Origin: Tausonia pullulans
Taxonomy: Eukaryota > Basidiomycota > Tremellomycetes > Cystofilobasidiales > Mrakiaceae
DNA length: 64,000 bases
Direction: 5' to 3'
Assembly: GCA_951802195.1 (NCBI GenBank)
Contig: OX637634.1
Location: 248,001 to 312,000 of the forward strand
A model generated the notes under the pieces. It had not been told where the DNA came from and did not search any database. It worked only from the letters and a program-made list of their open reading frames with translations. Every line of letters starts with the position of its first letter. The first letter of the stretch is position 1. The translations under genes and the position numbers were made by a program. Below are positions 52,305-64,000 of the stretch, in pieces.

Positions 52305-53938
52305 ATGACCTACGCCTCGACGGCGTCCGCGCTCAACAACGCGGCCGCTCCTCACCACGACTTTTGGACGGGTGAGGACGAGTGGGTTCTCGCTCCAGCA
52401 CGCTATGTAAGTTCCAGAGACCAGCGACAAATTGGGCATTCTCAAGGTTGGGCTAGGGTCTGCGTGATATTCAGGCCAGGGGGTGTTGCTGTACAATCGG
52501 AGCCCGCGCCCCCTGCATGTGCTTCCCTCCCGCCACACCTGTCCGAGCCGAGTAAACGGCGCTGACCACCGCCTGTCTCATCCCCTTCCCTTGCTCTCCC
52601 TCGCCTCCTTCCTCCCATACCGGGGATTGTCTTTCTTGCAGATTAACCATCTCTTCGCGTGCTCAGCCCCAGAGGCCTACCTCGCCAATTTCATCAGCCA
52701 CGTGGGTGTCCTGCAACTTGCACCGTACTCGAAAACCGCGTTTCTGATTGATCCTCCACCTCTCTCCAGATCTACAATCGAACGCAGATCCGTTCGCAGA
52801 CGGTCCTCATGGCTTCCCTCGTCCTTCTCACTCGTCTTAAACGCCGATTCCCCTCTGCCAAGGGTTCGTCGGGCCACCGTCTTCTGCTCGCGGCGTTCAT
52901 GATCAGGTTAGTTTCACTTTCGGCTTAAAAGAAGTCCGCGAACCCCCCCCCCCCCCCGGCCCCCTCGGGGATGGCGACCGCTGCATTCGGAAAAATCCGT
53001 CTCCTGAGTTCGTGGTGCTGATCTCGGCTAAAAACAATCTTATTCGTTCGTACGTTGCCGTCTCTCCTTGGGCTTATGTAGCCACAAGACGCTTTGCGAC
53101 GCTTCCTTCTCGAACCAGAGCTGGACGATTGTCTCGCGCGGCATGTTCACCCTCAAGGAGGTCAACCAGATGGAACGCGAGATGCTCGACTACCTCGGCT
53201 GGGATCTCGCCATGGACCGCCGTGAGCTCAACCGGATCACTGTAAGCTCCTCTTTCTTTCCGATTTTACATCATCTCGTCCGCGGGTGGCAGGTGGGGGG
53301 CGGTGACTGCGCAAGCAATTTTGAACCACTCTCTGCAAGTCATTGAACCTGATCTTCCTGCCCTCCCTCTTCAGTCCATCGTTTTCACGCACTACCTCTC
53401 TCGACCGGCTCCTCCGACCGAGACGCTCCCTTCAGCGCCCATCCCGACGCCCGAGGAGGCTGCCGCCTGCTACCCTTCCCCTCCCTCCTCGCCCGAGTCA
53501 CTTCCGTCTCCGCCACTCCCTCTTGTGTCGTCCACGTCCTCCTTCCAGGCATTCTCGTCAGGCGACTCGACCCATTCCGCATCCCCTTCCTCCGTAGACG
53601 TCACTCCGCTACACACCCCGAGGATGTCGACAGAGGCTCATGCGGCGTCATCGTCCCTACCCCCGGCAGACGATGTCGTTCACGCGTCCTCACCGTCGAG
53701 CGATAGCCTCCCCAACCAAGGCGTCTACCGCTCGGCGCCAGATGGTGAGGTAACAGTTGTTTCCCCTCCTCGGAAACGAGCTCGTCGCAACGTCTCGCTC
53801 GCCACCTTCCATCTTCACCACTCCAATAGCAGCACGTCCGAGGAGCCCACCAGGGCTGAACCACCGAGTCCGACGGACAAGGCGATGTGTTGGGTCCACA
53901 GGGCGTCGATGAGCAGCGTTGCAGCTCTGAGTTTGTAG
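52305..53938 (+). CDS. Cyclin, Pcl-like (Pho85 cyclin type)
   Basis: A cyclin-box protein of the Pcl1/2-like group, which activates a Cdk such as Pho85 in fungi. Five exons: 52305-52406, 52642-52701, 52770-52906, 53082-53241 and 53375-53938. The cyclin box is spread over exons 2-4: INHLFACSAPEAYLANFISH, IYNRTQIRSQTVLMASLVLL, RHRLLLAAFMISHKTLCDAS-like pieces with HRLLLAAFMISHKTLCDASF, SNQSWTIVSRGMFTLKEVNQ and MEREMLDYLGWDLAMDRREL. This order (helices 1-5) fits the fold. The C-terminal half is Ser/Pro-rich, with TPEEAA and several SP/TP sites, probably phosphorylated or degradation-prone. The third intron (52907-53081) holds a C16 run (52943-52958). No nuclear signal is obvious beyond RKRARRNVS. 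Confidence 0.83.
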
Positions 53939-55977
53939 TTGCTTTTCTCGTTCACTGGACTCCTCCTCGCTTTTGCACTCGTCTCCTCCTCTGCACACTT
54001 TGTATCACTTTGCTTCTCTTCCGCCTCGGACTGTAGCACTCACTCTTCCAATATCTGTCGCTGTTCGCCTTGCAACATATACTTTCGTTGTCTCCGCTTT
54101 TGATGCAGCCTTTTACCTCATATATTCCCCTTGCCTTGCTTCTTGCCTGCGCCTTTAGTCTCAGCATTCTGCTATTGATGCGCAATGCCGCCTCTGATCC
54201 CCTCTGTCTTCTCGTGCATTTCATGCCGGTCCTGGGAGCATCACGACGACGACGATGTCGACCTCTCGCGAAAGCTTGAGTCAAAGTGACGGCGTCGTCG
54301 GCCTCCTGGAACGAACGAGCCAGCCCCCTAACTCGAACGCCTTCACTCATCCTTGTTTTTGTTTCGCTCCCGCTCCGCCACCACTAAAAAAACGGTGCTC
54401 GAACCCACATCAAGAGGAAGTGAGATCAGGGAGCAACTCCCGCTCGTTTTGTTTTATTGCGACGTTGAATAAACCAGGAGAGGATAGGTAGAGCGAACAG
54501 CACAAGGTGTGTCTCCATCCCTCCCGCCCGCCCACCTGCCTTTACCGTGCAAACCATCTCGCACGCACACCTGCACTCGGCCATCCGCTAGTCTTTGAGC
54601 CGGCGCACACAAATCAGACGTTCAATGGTTCCTATTAGGTTTGCGCATGCCTCCACATTTGATCTCTCCCTCCCCCCTAGCCAAGAGTTGAGACAAGAGG
54701 TAAGGTGGGCGGGGTAGCGCGGATTACATTGGTGGGAGAAGAGAAGGGGACCGAAACAAGAAGTGAGGTTTCCGACGGATTGTGCGAGCAAGAGCAGGCA
54801 AATCGACGGATTTGGAGCCTGTCAGACACCGGAGAATCGGGCACGCCGGGGTTCTCTGGAGCCTGCCTCTCGGGTTTCTTTCTCTCTGTATCATGACTTT
54901 CGTGTGCGAGCCACCGTCGATCAGTTCGCTCTGCACTAGAGGGCTAGTAGTCATCGGGCGGCAAAGCTAAACATCGCTCCATAACATGGAAAGGCAGGAA
55001 AAAAGGGAGAACAGTCAGACTGACCAGATAATGAATGGCTTCGAACGGGAGTTTTTCTCTGCTTTCCTTTGCCTTCCTTTGCCTACCTTTGCCTACCTTA
55101 GCCTGTCTCCCTCCTTTCCTTCTCTCCATTGTGACCACTTCGTTGCCACATCAGCTCGCCCTCTTTAAAAAGGTCCATCTAAGCAGCCAGCCAGCGCGGT
55201 CATGTCTTGGAGGCTCAGGCGGCACCCTAGCATCCGTGTTGCCTCCGTTCTTTGGCTGGTTTGAGCTAGGAAACTCAAAGTTCGGTGATGACCAGGCTGA
55301 GGCTGACAGAAGGAAAAATACCAGCTCCTGGCCTGCCTGCCCTTCCGCTTTTCAAGGGGTCTCAATTCTTGCAGCCCAGCTAGACACGTCACTGCAGATG
55401 AAGCGGCTTTGAGGCAGCGTCTTTGAGGCAGTATGCTTGGATAACTCTGCCACCTGTTTTCATCTTCTTCCCGGGAATCCTCCATGGTATTTAAATTGAG
55501 TCTGGGACGTGTCAGTGGAGGGGGGCGTCAAGGGGGCCATAAAAGAGTCGATCAGCTCTTCTCCAAGGTGACTGGGAAGAAAGGCAAAAGATGGAACATC
55601 TTGCTGCGCCTCACCGAGCAGCTGACGTACAGCAAAGCTTTTTTTTGCCTTTTTCCTCCGTGCTCAAATGACCAACCAATGACCAACAAGCCCGCTCGCC
55701 TGCCCCGCCGATCTATAAGGATATGGCTAATGAGCGCTTCTCGTGCGCACGCTCGCCTCCTTCCCCCCCAACGCGAGCAGCGGCCTCTGTACTACGAGCG
55801 AGCCAGGCACTAGACACCATGGGAAAGATATCGACACGGATAGCCCTGAGGATCGTGTACGGAAGGCAAGTCAGTGTCGTCACTCGTGTGCAAAAAAGGG
55901 CGTAATGCGCAAAATTGTATGCACGCACTGAACAAGGATGACGTAGTCGCAATAGAACGCGCGTCATCGGTGGCTGC
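53939..55977. other. 2.0-kb convergent intergenic region
   Basis: 3' sides of the cyclin and PTH2 genes. No gene recognised. A 10-bp tandem repeat sits at 55066-55105. Confidence 0.45.
55066..55105 (+). repeat. Four 10-bp tandem repeats CCTTTGCCTA
   Basis: Four consecutive units, CCTTTGCCTT, CCTTTGCCTA twice and CCTTAGCCTG, in noncoding sequence. Confidence 0.75.
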
Positions 55978-57247
55978 TCAGAGGAGCTTGAGGTGGCCGG
56001 TGATCTGAGAGGATGAGAAGAGGCAGTCAAGGCGTCAGCCCGGCAAGCCTGGCGAGGAGGCTTGCTAGTGGCCGCATCTCTTCTGCTGTTGATCGACAAC
56101 GTACCTGGTTGATCAACTCGACGGGCGCAGGCCCGACACCCAGAACAGTGCGGCTCCCAGCGGCGATCTGCGTTCGGCCGGCGTCCTGAATGTCACGCGC
56201 GCAGACATTGAGGGAGGCGGCAATGGCCTGGAGCTCGAGCAAATCGTCCTCTGACTTGACTTGGAGGGCAATTTTGGCCTGACTGTTCGCGATAAAGGAT
56301 ACGAGAATGTCAGCCCTCAAGGGCTCGGTTCAATCGTCGCAGGCGAGTGTGAACAGATGCCACAAATCCGCATAGCCCTCCAGATAACATGCAAGCCGCC
56401 TGACGACTGAACCTCTGACAGTGTTCTGGCAGGATATCGTAAATCCATATGCGCCCAGCTGCAGCGAAGCAGACGTCGCTCACCTAGCGGCTGGCTGGAT
56501 TGCGTACACTCCCTTGGACTCACCCGGTTCGCTCCCAGTGTGCGAGAAGCTTGGGGTTGCTGGCCAGAAGGGTCTTGTAGCAAGCCAATGTCGCGTGACT
56601 AGGGTAGAGAAGCAGTAAGCGTAAGTAGGCCGTTTGCGTTCTACCATATCACAGCGCGCGCGTCTGTCTATCCTGATTCACTTACCCGCACTGGGCCGCA
56701 ATTTTTCCCTTGGTCATGCCGAGGTCAGTCCGGACGAGAAGCACCTGTCCAATCAGTAAGCGAATGTAAGCGTGACTTCAGTCTCAGTCTACGCCATGAT
56801 GACAGGGCAGGATAGAACGCACCATCTTGCACGGTTCAAACAGGCCCGCCTGGACCTGGTCAAGACCCTCCACCGGTCCGTCCTCATCCTCCGAGTCGTC
56901 CTCCGAGTCCCACTCGTCCTCATCATCGTCGTGCTCGTCCGTCTTCTCAGCTTTCTTCTCGCTGACAGCCACGATGGAGGCAGGCGCATCGGTGGACGCG
57001 ACGCCAGGCGAAGTCGCAGGAGAGGCATTGTCCATGTCGTCCAAGGAAGACGCGTTTCCCCGACCAAGGACACCTGAGAGAGACGCTCCGACTCCGATCC
57101 AGTAACCAAGCGTCCTATGAGGTCGAAAAGCAGCGTCGTCAGTACTGTCGTGGGAAGTGAACAGCGCCATTCCCTCTCCAGACGGTCACAACTCGACACG
57201 TACAGGCTGAGGATCGCGGTCGCGACGAGAGATGAAGTCTGAGCCAT
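55978..57247 (-). CDS. PTH2: Peptidyl-tRNA hydrolase 2
   Basis: Releases tRNA from peptidyl-tRNA that drops off ribosomes; archaeal/eukaryotic Pth2 family (human Bit1). Exon 1 starts MAQTSSLVATAILSL and joins TLGYWIGVGASLSGVLG, forming one hydrophobic N-terminal anchor, as in membrane-bound Pth2. An acidic linker (DEHDDDEDEWDSEDDSEDED) comes before the domain. Domain blocks: CKMVLLVRTDLGMTKGKIAA, QCGHATLACYKTLLASNPK, HWERTGQAKIALQVKSEDDL, LELQAIAASLNVCARDIQDA, GRTQIAAGSRTVLGVGPAP and VELINQITGHLKLL at the end. The catalytic-region residues KGK, QC.HA and D..GRTQI..GS are all present. About six short exons. Divergent from the septin gene with 533 bp between starts. Confidence 0.92.
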
Positions 57248-57780
57248 TCTAGAGCTGCTCGAGCCTGTCTAAACCGCTGAGGTGGAGGCGTTGGGGTGGT
57301 AGTTCGAGAGGAGGAGAGCCCAACAGTGAGCGCATGGGTCGAGTGGTGACCAGTTGTTCATGAACACGTCTCCAAGACGACAAGCCATACGACATCATAT
57401 GTAAGATGTTGATATCAGAAGAAACCCATCAGGGGGATAAATCGATAACAAGGGTCCTTTCTTATACAAGAGAGGATAATGGTCATCCTGCCAAGCGTTT
57501 CTCGCGGATGGCAGATGATCAAGCGTCAATTTCAGACTTCCGGCCAAAATTACAGATGATCTAGGAAACATTTCCCGCCTCTTCCATATGCGAAATAGTC
57601 TACCATCTCTCTGTATGCGTGCGTGCCTGACGATGGAGGCAACGACTGGCGGTCCAAGCTCGTTCCCCGTCGAGGAGGGAGGCGGGCGTCGCGCTCGGAC
57701 TCCCCTCGCGCTCCCTCAACCATCACTCCTGTTCCTCTCCCCCCCCTCCCCTCCCACCTCCTCCGGCTCTCCCTCGATCA
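57248..57780. promoter_or_regulatory. Bidirectional promoter of PTH2 and CDC3
   Basis: The only space between two divergent starts, so both promoters must lie here. The septin side (57690-57780) is strongly pyrimidine-rich with CCCCCCCTCCCCTCCCACC. No TATA box is certain. Confidence 0.55.
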
Positions 57781-60550
57781 ATGTCCGACTACGGCGACGA
57801 CAACGAGCGGCAGCAACCCGCCGAGCAGCAGCAGGATCAGGCTTACGAGAACGGCAACGGCCACGCTGAAGGCTACGAGTCGCCGGCCCCGGCAGCGGCT
57901 GCTCCCGCCGATGCTCCTACTCCTGCCCCCGTCGCCCAGCGGCTTCTCGGAGGTTTCGTTGGATTCAGCAACCTCTCGCTTCAGCACCACAGGAGGAGGT
58001 GAGTGCGGCCGATCAACGCGAGCCTTGCAATCGAGAGAATGGGAGGAGGAGATCTCTGTGCACGCTAGAGCATGGACAAGCCAGCGCGAGCTTGCCTTCA
58101 GCGCCGACGACACACCTTTAGCTCTGGATTTCATTATCTACACGAAGGGTCAAATCTCGACTCGAGGCCTGATATTGAGCTAGCGTCGAAAGGCGGAGCA
58201 TGGTGGGAAAGGAGCGGGTGACGACCGGCCGGACGCGTGGGCCGGATCGGACGATATTGTGATGGACCTCGCTGTCGACGGTCGAGGATGTATCCGACTA
58301 GACATCGTGTCACCGGCTCTCTTGAGTTCCATATGTTGGCCTCGAAGGTGTCTGTGGGGTTGGCGCTATTACGAGATCCCCGACCTTCCTTGCCCCCCCC
58401 TCGTCGCGCGTCGCTTGCCGGGGCCGTCGCGTGGTGTGCTCGCTCGGCGTCCTTCACTCTACTCGTCCGTTCGGAGGCTTGGACGATGCTTTCGGCGTGA
58501 TGTTGCCGTCTTGAGGAATCTCCCATACTCGAATGTATCCTCGATAGCGTCGTTATACCTACCGAATCTATCCGCCCAACGCTCTCTTCGTTCTCTGCTT
58601 GTCTGGTCTCCCTTCTCTCTAGCGGACTTCGCGTTGACCCCTCTTTCGCCCCGCCCTCTTCCTCAGTGTCCGCAAGGGATTTACCTTTACCGCCATGGTT
58701 GTCGGTGAGTCTTGTTTCATTCCTCTTGCTCGATATCTGCACTAGTATGGTGGAGCTCGATGTGACGAATCGTAGTCGAATTCGAAGTGGCACGCGCGCC
58801 GGTGCGATCCCGTCTAACGGACGATTCGGTCCGAGAGTGTTCAGTCTCCATGGCGTTCAAGAAGAAGAGCTTTATCACGAGTTTTCCCCTTTGGGAACTT
58901 GCCACTTACACAACGCTTGATCGACTTCCAGGCGAGTCCGGTCTCGGCAAGTCGACCCTCATCAACACCCTCTTCGCCACCCCGATCCGGCCCAAGAAGG
59001 CTCACCCTCCCCCGGGTTCGGAGGTCCCTTCGACGGTCGCTGTTGAGAGCACCAGTGCTGGTCAGTTGCCTGGCTATACGCCGTCGCGATCATTCCCGGC
59101 TAAGCATCTGCTTTCTTGCTCAGACATCGAGGAGAACGGCGTCCGGCTGCGCCTTAATGTCGTCGACACTCCGGGTTTCGGAGACTTCGTCAACAACAGC
59201 GACTCGTGAGTGATGACACGACGTCATCCATCATCCATGCTGCTGATGGCCTCCTCCCTCCCTCATTCCTTTCCTTTCCCTAGCTGGAAGCCTATTGTCG
59301 ACAACATCGAGGCTCGGTTTGACGCCTTCCTCGAGCAGGAGAACCGCGTGAACCGACTCAAGGTCGTCGACAACCGCGTCCACGCATGCATCTACTTCAT
59401 TCAGCCGACCGGTCACTCACTCAAGCCGATCGACATCAAGTTCATGACCGAGCTCCACGAGAAGGTCAACCTCATCCCGGTCATTGCCAAGTCAGATACC
59501 CTCACCGATGACGAGATCAAGGCGTTCAAGACCCGTGTGAGTGGACGGCTGTGGACCCATGTCGTGTCGTCAGAACTGATCTCCATATCTCGCTCGTAGA
59601 TTCTCGCCGACATCGCCCACGCCGGTATTCGTATCTTCCAGGCTCCGGTCTACGAGAACGAGGATGAGGAGACCATTGCCGAGAACGAGGAGATCTCCGT
59701 GAGTCCATCTCATCAGAAAGACGACCAAGTGTTCACCTCCTGACGTCTTGCTTTAGTCTAAGATCCCCTTCGCTGTCATCGGCTCAGACTCGCTCGTCAC
59801 CACCCCGGACGGCCGACAGAACGTCCGCGGTCGGGCCTACCCGTGGGGAGTCGTCGAGGTCGACAACGAGGACCATTGCGACTTCGTTAAGCTGAGGCAG
59901 ATGCTCATCCGGACGCACATGGAGGAGCTCCGGGAGCACACGAACGACGTGCTTTACGAGAACTACCGGACGGCCAAGCTTACGGGCATGGGTGTCGCGC
60001 AGGATCACACGGTGTTCAAAGAGATCAAGTAGGTCTTGCTTGTATCTCTCTGTACTACTCCGCGACTTAACGCTTCCCGCCCCCCTCCCTCCCTCCCTCC
60101 CCCTTTCAACCCATCCAGCCCCGCAGCCAAGATGGCCGAGGAGCGATCGATGCACGAGGCCAAGCTCGCCAAGATGGAGGCTGAGATGAAGATGGTCTTC
60201 CAGCAGAAGGTCCAGGAGAAGGAAGCCAAGCTCAAGCAGTCGGAGGAGGAACTGTACGCTCGCCACCGCGAAATGAAGGACGCGCTCGAGAAGCAGCGAC
60301 TCGAGCTCGAGGACAAGAAAAGGAGGGTCGTGAGTGGTGGTCCTTGTTTTTTTGTCGATTCATCGGGGGTTTGGAATTCTGATCACCGCTGTCGTTTTGG
60401 ATGCGGTCGTCCTACAGGAGCAGGGCCGTCCGTTGACGCCGGAGAAATCTAGCGTGAGTCGCGTCCCTCGACGTCCATCCGGTCGTGAAGACTGACCTCT
60501 CCCTCTCCTTTTCGTAGACCAACAAGAAGCGCTTTGGTCTCGGCAAGTAA
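57781..60550 (+). CDS. CDC3: Septin, CDC3 type
   Basis: A GTP-binding septin that assembles into filaments at the bud neck and septum. The N-terminus is Gln/Ala/Pro-rich. The GTPase core has G1 [10 protein letters not shown]3 DTPGFGD, G4 AKSD, and the septin-unique element ending [18 protein letters not shown]. The region [20 protein letters not shown] and [20 protein letters not shown] then [20 protein letters not shown] leads into a C-terminal coiled coil ([20 protein letters not shown] onward). The sequence matches the Cdc3 group best. Ten or so exons. Intron 1 (57999-58666) is 668 nt and splits the polybasic region before G1; others are 60-230 nt. A short exon of about 34 nt (60419-60454) precedes the last one. 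The end is [10 protein letters not shown]. Confidence 0.93.
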
Positions 60551-61552
60551 TGGAAGGAATAGCCCGTCAGACGACGCAATAGGAGAGACAGAGGTGCCAA
60601 CAGTGGCAGCGTGCTCTCTCTCCCTCCCCTTCATCTCCTCTCTTTCTCTCTTCTCCAAGTTGTCCCTGGCTGGGGGGGTTTTTTTTTTCTTTTGTCTGCT
60701 TGTTCCCCTCCTCCTCATCCCCATTCTCCCCTCCCCGCTCTTTCCGTTCTTCTTCTCTTCTCAATTTCTCATTAGGTTGCGCAACGCTCGCCCACCGCCT
60801 CGTTTCGCCTGCACCCACGCCCAAGATACCCCCCCTCCCCCCCCCCCCCCTCTCTCCCCCCTCGGCCTCCTTTTTCTCCCCCTCTATCCCTGTCCCTTTC
60901 TTTCCCTTGCTTGACCCTTAAATCTGTCTTTCCTCTGCCCGTCCTGCTCTCCTTCCTCCCTCTCTCTCTCTCTCTCTCTCCCACCCCTTCCGTTCGCCAA
61001 TCGGTGTCACTCGCTCACTTGCCCGCCGCGTTTCGCTCTGGAATGGACAGAGGCGCTGAATCACTTAGCCCGAGGGAAGGAGGAGAAGAAGAAAGGGCAG
61101 TGTAGGCAAGTAGGGAGGCCAAAGGCAAAAAGAGAGAAGAACAAGAGGAGAAAGAAAGAGAAGGGATGATCCGGAAAAAGAAAAAGAAGAGAGAAAAGAC
61201 GAGAGAGAAGAAGGGGGGGGGGGGGGGAGGAACGAGCAAACCAGAACAAAAAGGGGTAAGAGTGTTCGAAGGGAGAAAACGCCAACAAGGGAAGTGGCGG
61301 ACTGAGAGAAAGAGGTTGAAAAAAAGGGGGGTATCTGTGGAGACGAGGAAGCAGGGTTTGTAGACGTCTGACGAGCCGAACTAGTGACAAGGGAGAGGGC
61401 AAGACCAAAACAAGCAGACTAGAGCTGGGGAGGCAGAGGGCGAGGGTTGTTGGCGGGTTGGTTAGGCTTGGCTAGGCTCGCTAGCCGGCGTTAGAAAGGA
61501 AGAAGAAAGGCCGAAAGCGAAAAGGAAGGAGACGAGCGAGACTCGTTCTCTC
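60551..61552. other. Convergent 3' region with C14 and G15 runs
   Basis: 3'UTRs of CDC3 (left) and the GPI protein gene (right). The left part is pyrimidine-rich with C14 (60837-60850) and a (TC)n run near 60960-60980; the right is purine-rich with G15 (61213-61227). No gene. Confidence 0.55.
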
Positions 61553-63547
61553 TTAGACGAGAAGGTAAGCCGCCGCACCAGCGAGCGTGAGAACGAGGAG
61601 CGAACCGCTCGCGTGAACCTGGATGAAGCCAGCGGAGAGACCCGTGGTGCTAGTGTCTCCCGAACCGGAGGTGGTACCGAGGGCGGCGTAGGCCGCCTGC
61701 TGGATGTTCTGGGTCCAGGTCGGGCCGCAGGTGGCGGCGGCGCCCTTCCAGAGTTCAGCCTGAGGATGACAGGGAAAAGGTCAGGAATGCTGCCAAGGAG
61801 GGATGGAGGAGAACAGAGCGAGCGGACGAAAAGGACCCACCTGACCACCGAGGATAGGCGACTGAGCAAGACCAAGCGCGTACACCGTGCTCGCCTCCCA
61901 GTAAGCGTAGGCAGTCAAGGTAGCATTGGCGCACGACGAGCAGAGAATCGAGCTGGGCGAGTCGGGTTGGATGAAGAGGTACGGGAGGTTCTCGTTCCGG
62001 TAAGTCGTCGTGTTCGGGAAGACGACCTGCTGGGTGGTCGAGGCACGCTTGCGAAGCGAGGAGGGGAAGATGGCATTGGCGAAGTAAGTGAGAGGGCCGG
62101 TGAAGGACTGGACCGAGGCGACGGCGGCGAAGGAGCCTCCGGTGACGGCGGTGGTGCCGTTGCCAGCAGTGGTGCCGTTGCTAGCAGCGGTGGTAGAGTT
62201 GCCACCGAGCGAGATCTTGCCGACATCGGTAGTCGCGTTCCCAGCGGTGGCCGAGATGGCGGTGACACAGTACTCGTTCGTCTTCTCATCCTTAGTGCAG
62301 ACGACGTTCCTGAGGGGCTGGACGACGTAGAGAATGTCGTAGAGCTCGCGGATGGAGGACGAGTCGGACGAGAGTTCGTCCTGGCATGCCGAGTAGAAGC
62401 TCGTGAGGTTGGACCGGATCGAGGTGTCGGAGCAGCCGCGGGCGCTGCAGAGCTTGCCGAGCGACGACGTCAGGGCCGCCTTGTCCGTTGACGTCGCGGC
62501 CTGGTTGGTGAGCGTGAGGAGGGGTGTCACGCAGAGGGAGAGGGTTGAATCTTTGTCGAGCAACGTGAGGAACTCCTGGCACCCGGCCGAGGTCGTCGAG
62601 GGAATAAGCGACGCGGCCGAGGACGACGAAGAGGCAGCCGGGGCGCTGGCCGAGCCAGAGGCAGAGGCAGAGACTGAGACTGAGCCGGACGAGGACTGGA
62701 CGGGGGAGCAAGACGACGAAGATCAGCCACGGTTTCCTTCCTACGACATGACGACGCGGCGAGAGAGCAGAGAAGCAGGGCAGCTAGGTTTCGGCGGGGG
62801 CAGACGGCGCAACACGTCCGTCGTCTTGCGCCGGCGAAAGAGCAGAACGGCGTCCACTCCCATGCCAGAGTGCAGGCTGCATGCTTCGGGACGGGACAGC
62901 GGCCAAGAGAGTGCGGAGAGAGGGACTCTGGAGGGGGACACAGATGGCGCTGAGGCAGGCAGGCAGGCATCCATGGGCCACGGGAGTCGAGTCGACCCCT
63001 TGCCCGCCCTCCCCCCGTCTGCCCTCAGGTCGGGTCGGAGAGGGACCAGCTGGTGCTCCTCGGCCATCGTGGCAGCTACCTGGATGTGAGAAAAAAGAGG
63101 GAGAGGCAGAAGAGAAAGAAGGAGGAGGCGCCCTCGCTTCGCATCCAGGCTCCTCCCCCCCTCCCCGCTTGTTCCCCCGTACCTTCCTCACGTCTGCCCT
63201 CCCCCTTCCTTGCGTGATGGGTCCGTCAAGGAGCCCCGAGCCACTGCTGCCTGTACGAACCCATCACCACCACCGGCAGAAAGGGATGGCCGAGGAGCGA
63301 CCGAGGACCAGGAGCGCTTCCCTCTTCGCGTCGATCGCCCCTCTCTTGGCGCCCGCGCCTTCCCCTGTGCCCTTGCGGGGAGAAGGGGAGGGAGGGGCAA
63401 GCCTCTCTCTCTCTCTCGGCGCGCGGGCTCTTCATCTGCTCCTCGTCTTCGCTTGAGAAGCAGAAGTCAAGCAAGCTGTCTCACCTGGGCGTGGGCTCCA
63501 CCGATGGCGAGAGCAGCAGCGAGGAAGGCGGCCGGGGCGAAGTACAT
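61553..63547 (-). CDS. GPI-anchored secreted protein (DUF7729-like)
   Basis: Three exons, 63547-63485, 62695-61841 and 61759-61553, give 374 aa in frame. Exon 1 is exactly a signal peptide, MYFAPAAFLAAALAIGGAHAQ. Exon 2 starts with a Ser/Ala stretch, then GCQEFLTLLDKDSTLSLCVT, LGKLCSARGCSDTSIRSNLT, YDILYVVQPLRNVVCTKDEK and LYFIQPDSPSSILCSSCANA-like sequence with paired Cys residues. This resembles the basidiomycete family of surface proteins with a DUF7729 domain. Several NXT/S sites (NGTT, NATT) are likely N-glycosylated. The C-terminus, TTSGSGDTSTTGLSAG then SGSLLVLTLAGAAAYLLV, fits a GPI signal (small omega residues, spacer, hydrophobic tail). A cell-wall or plasma-membrane protein of unknown role. 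Intron 1 is 789 nt; a hidden exon inside cannot be excluded. Confidence 0.78.
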
Positions 63548-64000
63548 TGTGGGGCGGCCGGGTCGACGGGGGGTGTGTTGATCGACGGGGAGGAGCGGGT
63601 GCTGTGAGGGCGGACGAGCGAGGCGGACGACGGTGGTTGGTAGGTGTAAAGACTGTGTGAAGGTGGGCTGGGTTCCTGCAAGGAGCGACTGGGAGGCGGA
63701 GGTCGGAAGAGAGGGGGGTGGGGGGCTGTTGACGAGTGACGGACGGGGGGAAGAAGGGCGAACCGAGGGCGGCACGGCGGCGCGGCCTGGCGTGACCCAC
63801 GACAAGCAGGCCTGCAGAGGGCGACGACGCGCAGCTCCATGGGTCGGGCCATCATCGACATCCGTGGGGTCCGGTCGTCGATGCACCGGGACTGGGGGTT
63901 CCTACGTGCGAGCGAGGAGGGCTTCCAGCTGCAGCTGGGCCGCGGCTGGCGGGTCCGTCGCCCGGCAGGGGCTCTCTCGGGCTGGGCCCAGACATCCTCC
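63548..64000. other. Upstream region of the GPI protein gene
   Basis: Promoter and 5'UTR of the minus-strand GPI gene. GC-rich, no ORF with features; cut by the window end. Confidence 0.4.

Noticed and set aside
54380-54420. B-box-like GGGTTCGAGCA on the minus strand
   Set aside because: No T stem or cloverleaf forms around it.
58134-58793. 219-codon minus-strand ORF inside septin intron 1
   Set aside because: It overlaps the intron/exon 2 boundary, has low-complexity polar composition and no recognisable domain.

Overview
The window looks like nuclear DNA of a basidiomycete fungus, most likely a GC-rich yeast-like Pucciniomycotina. Coding genes are broken by many short introns (mostly 50-100 nt, GT...AG). 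The cellular genes are typically fungal: an Och1-type mannosyltransferase, a CDC3-type septin, a Zn2Cys6 regulator, a Pcl-type cyclin and a GPI-anchored surface protein. The species assignment is inference.

Layout. 1-7.1 kb: stacked LINE insertions, including a 5.8-kb copy with two open reading frames (LINE-A copy 1), and short non-autonomous partners sharing its 3' tail. 7.17-7.84 kb: tRNA-Glu(CTC) on +, then on - a tRNA-Thr(CGT) whose 3' half precedes its 5' half, a circularly permuted tRNA gene. 7.9-10.4 kb: a decayed relative, LINE-B. 11.2-33.9 kb: housekeeping block with the Och1-like enzyme (-), a small Ser-rich protein (+), a 1936-aa disordered protein (-), a paraoxonase-like protein (-), complex I 30-kDa subunit (+), a VIP36-like cargo lectin (+) and a 1095-aa F-box-like protein (+). 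34.4-40.7 kb: a second LINE stack (LINE-A copy 2), ending about 60 bp before a tRNA-Gly(GCC)-like gene. 43-64 kb: a small Lys-rich protein, a relative of the 15-kb Ser-rich protein, the Zn2Cys6 factor, the cyclin, PTH2 and CDC3 (divergent pair), and the GPI-anchored protein.

The most striking signal is the permuted tRNA gene at 7835-7755 (- strand). Read as 3' half, 4-nt link, 5' half, it pairs in all four stems. It opens exactly between positions 37 and 38, and a T5 terminator follows directly. Permuted tRNA genes are established in red and green algae, nucleomorphs and some archaea; I know of no fungal case. The second signal is that both LINE-A stacks end 57-67 bp upstream of a tRNA gene, with the element 5' end facing the tRNA 5' end. 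The decayed LINE-B has the same geometry beside the permuted gene. This suggests a tRNA-targeted non-LTR retrotransposon lineage, like the Dictyostelium TRE elements.

The cellular genes do not form a pathway cluster. Several are divergent pairs likely sharing promoters (paraoxonase/complex I subunit; PTH2/septin). The Och1-like enzyme, cargo lectin and GPI protein all belong to the secretory pathway and cell surface, but I see nothing showing co-regulation.
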